NCBI GenBank assembly: GCA_000432335.1
Contig: HF995342.1
Span: forward strand, 8,216 to 57,886
DNA length: 49,671 bases
From: Firmicutes bacterium CAG:646
Lineage (GTDB): Bacteria; Bacillota; Clostridia; Lachnospirales; Lachnospiraceae
Reading direction: 5' to 3'
Position numbers and translations under genes: made by a program. A model generated the notes under the pieces. That model did not search any database and was not told the origin of the DNA. It saw only the letters and a program-made list of their open reading frames with translations. Below are positions 49,573-49,671 of the stretch, in pieces (within the stretch, counting starts at the first letter, position 1; the number at the start of each line of letters is the position of its first letter).

Positions 49573-49671
49573 ACATACAGAAAATTGTGATTGGGCATAG
49601 AGCCAGCCTTAAATTCCTTCTGAAAACCCATAAAATTCTTAAATTTTGGGCATATATCGTTATGAAAGAGT

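Overview
The window looks like chromosome from a low-to-moderate GC, Gram-positive anaerobe of the gut Lachnospiraceae (Blautia/Mediterraneibacter-like). This is inferred from strong AGGAGG-type ribosome sites, AT-rich sigma-A promoters, YesMN-type regulators, lipoprotein solute-binding proteins, many plant/host-glycan hydrolases and typical Clostridia proteins. No tRNA, rRNA, CRISPR array or intact insertion sequence was seen.

Layout. (1) 1-4.8 kb: the end of a fatty-acid operon (accA fragment, NMO/FabK-like flavoprotein), rhaM, a KtrB/KtrA potassium system and a ZIP metal transporter. (2) 4.8-11.5 kb: a sugar-sensing module of YesM-type kinase, YesN-type AraC regulator, lipoprotein binding protein and two LplB/LplC-type permeases. 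(3) 11.5-12.2 kb: a probable type III toxin-antitoxin locus (toxI RNA plus ToxN endoribonuclease). (4) 12.2-19.6 kb: an aldo/keto reductase and an AraC regulator on the minus strand, flanked by copies of a structured repeat, then a glycosidase operon (GH78-like, broken GH2, GH18). (5) 19.6-23.9 kb: a heterodimeric ABC exporter behind a leader peptide and terminator. (6) 24-31 kb: an Rpn-like nuclease-family gene, a full GH78 alpha-L-rhamnosidase and a domain-permuted GH3 beta-glucosidase. (7) 31.1-31.9 kb: a decayed lipoprotein gene. (8) 31.9-46.7 kb: a surface-glycan cluster built around CDP-3,6-dideoxyhexose synthesis (rfbF, rfbG, rfbH), a pyruvate-type TPP enzyme and an SDR reductase/epimerase, together with two CapK/PaaK-like ligases, a flippase, a GtrB-like transferase and two multi-spanning membrane proteins. 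(9) 46.7-49.7 kb: an iron alcohol dehydrogenase, a MATE exporter and a short two-copy repeat.

How the parts work together. Direct repeats with half-sites near TCATAAAAG, spaced exactly 21 bp, lie upstream of yesM, upstream of the binding-protein gene (two pairs) and upstream of the GH78-GH3 operon 17 kb away. They predict one YesN regulon joining sensing, uptake and breakdown of rhamnose-containing glycosides. The minus-strand AraC gene has its own 21-bp-spaced pair (TCTTAAAAT) in front of the GH78-like/GH2/GH18 operon. The glycan cluster carries the gene set expected for a branched CDP-dideoxy sugar of the yersiniose type, which would be unusual in a Gram-positive gut commensal.

Several genes are visibly decaying: the GH2 gene, the lipoprotein gene, and the AraC C-terminus, which was altered by a 32-bp tandem duplication. 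A dispersed hairpin family (GGAGCTGTC...GACAGCTCC) serves as terminator at four places.
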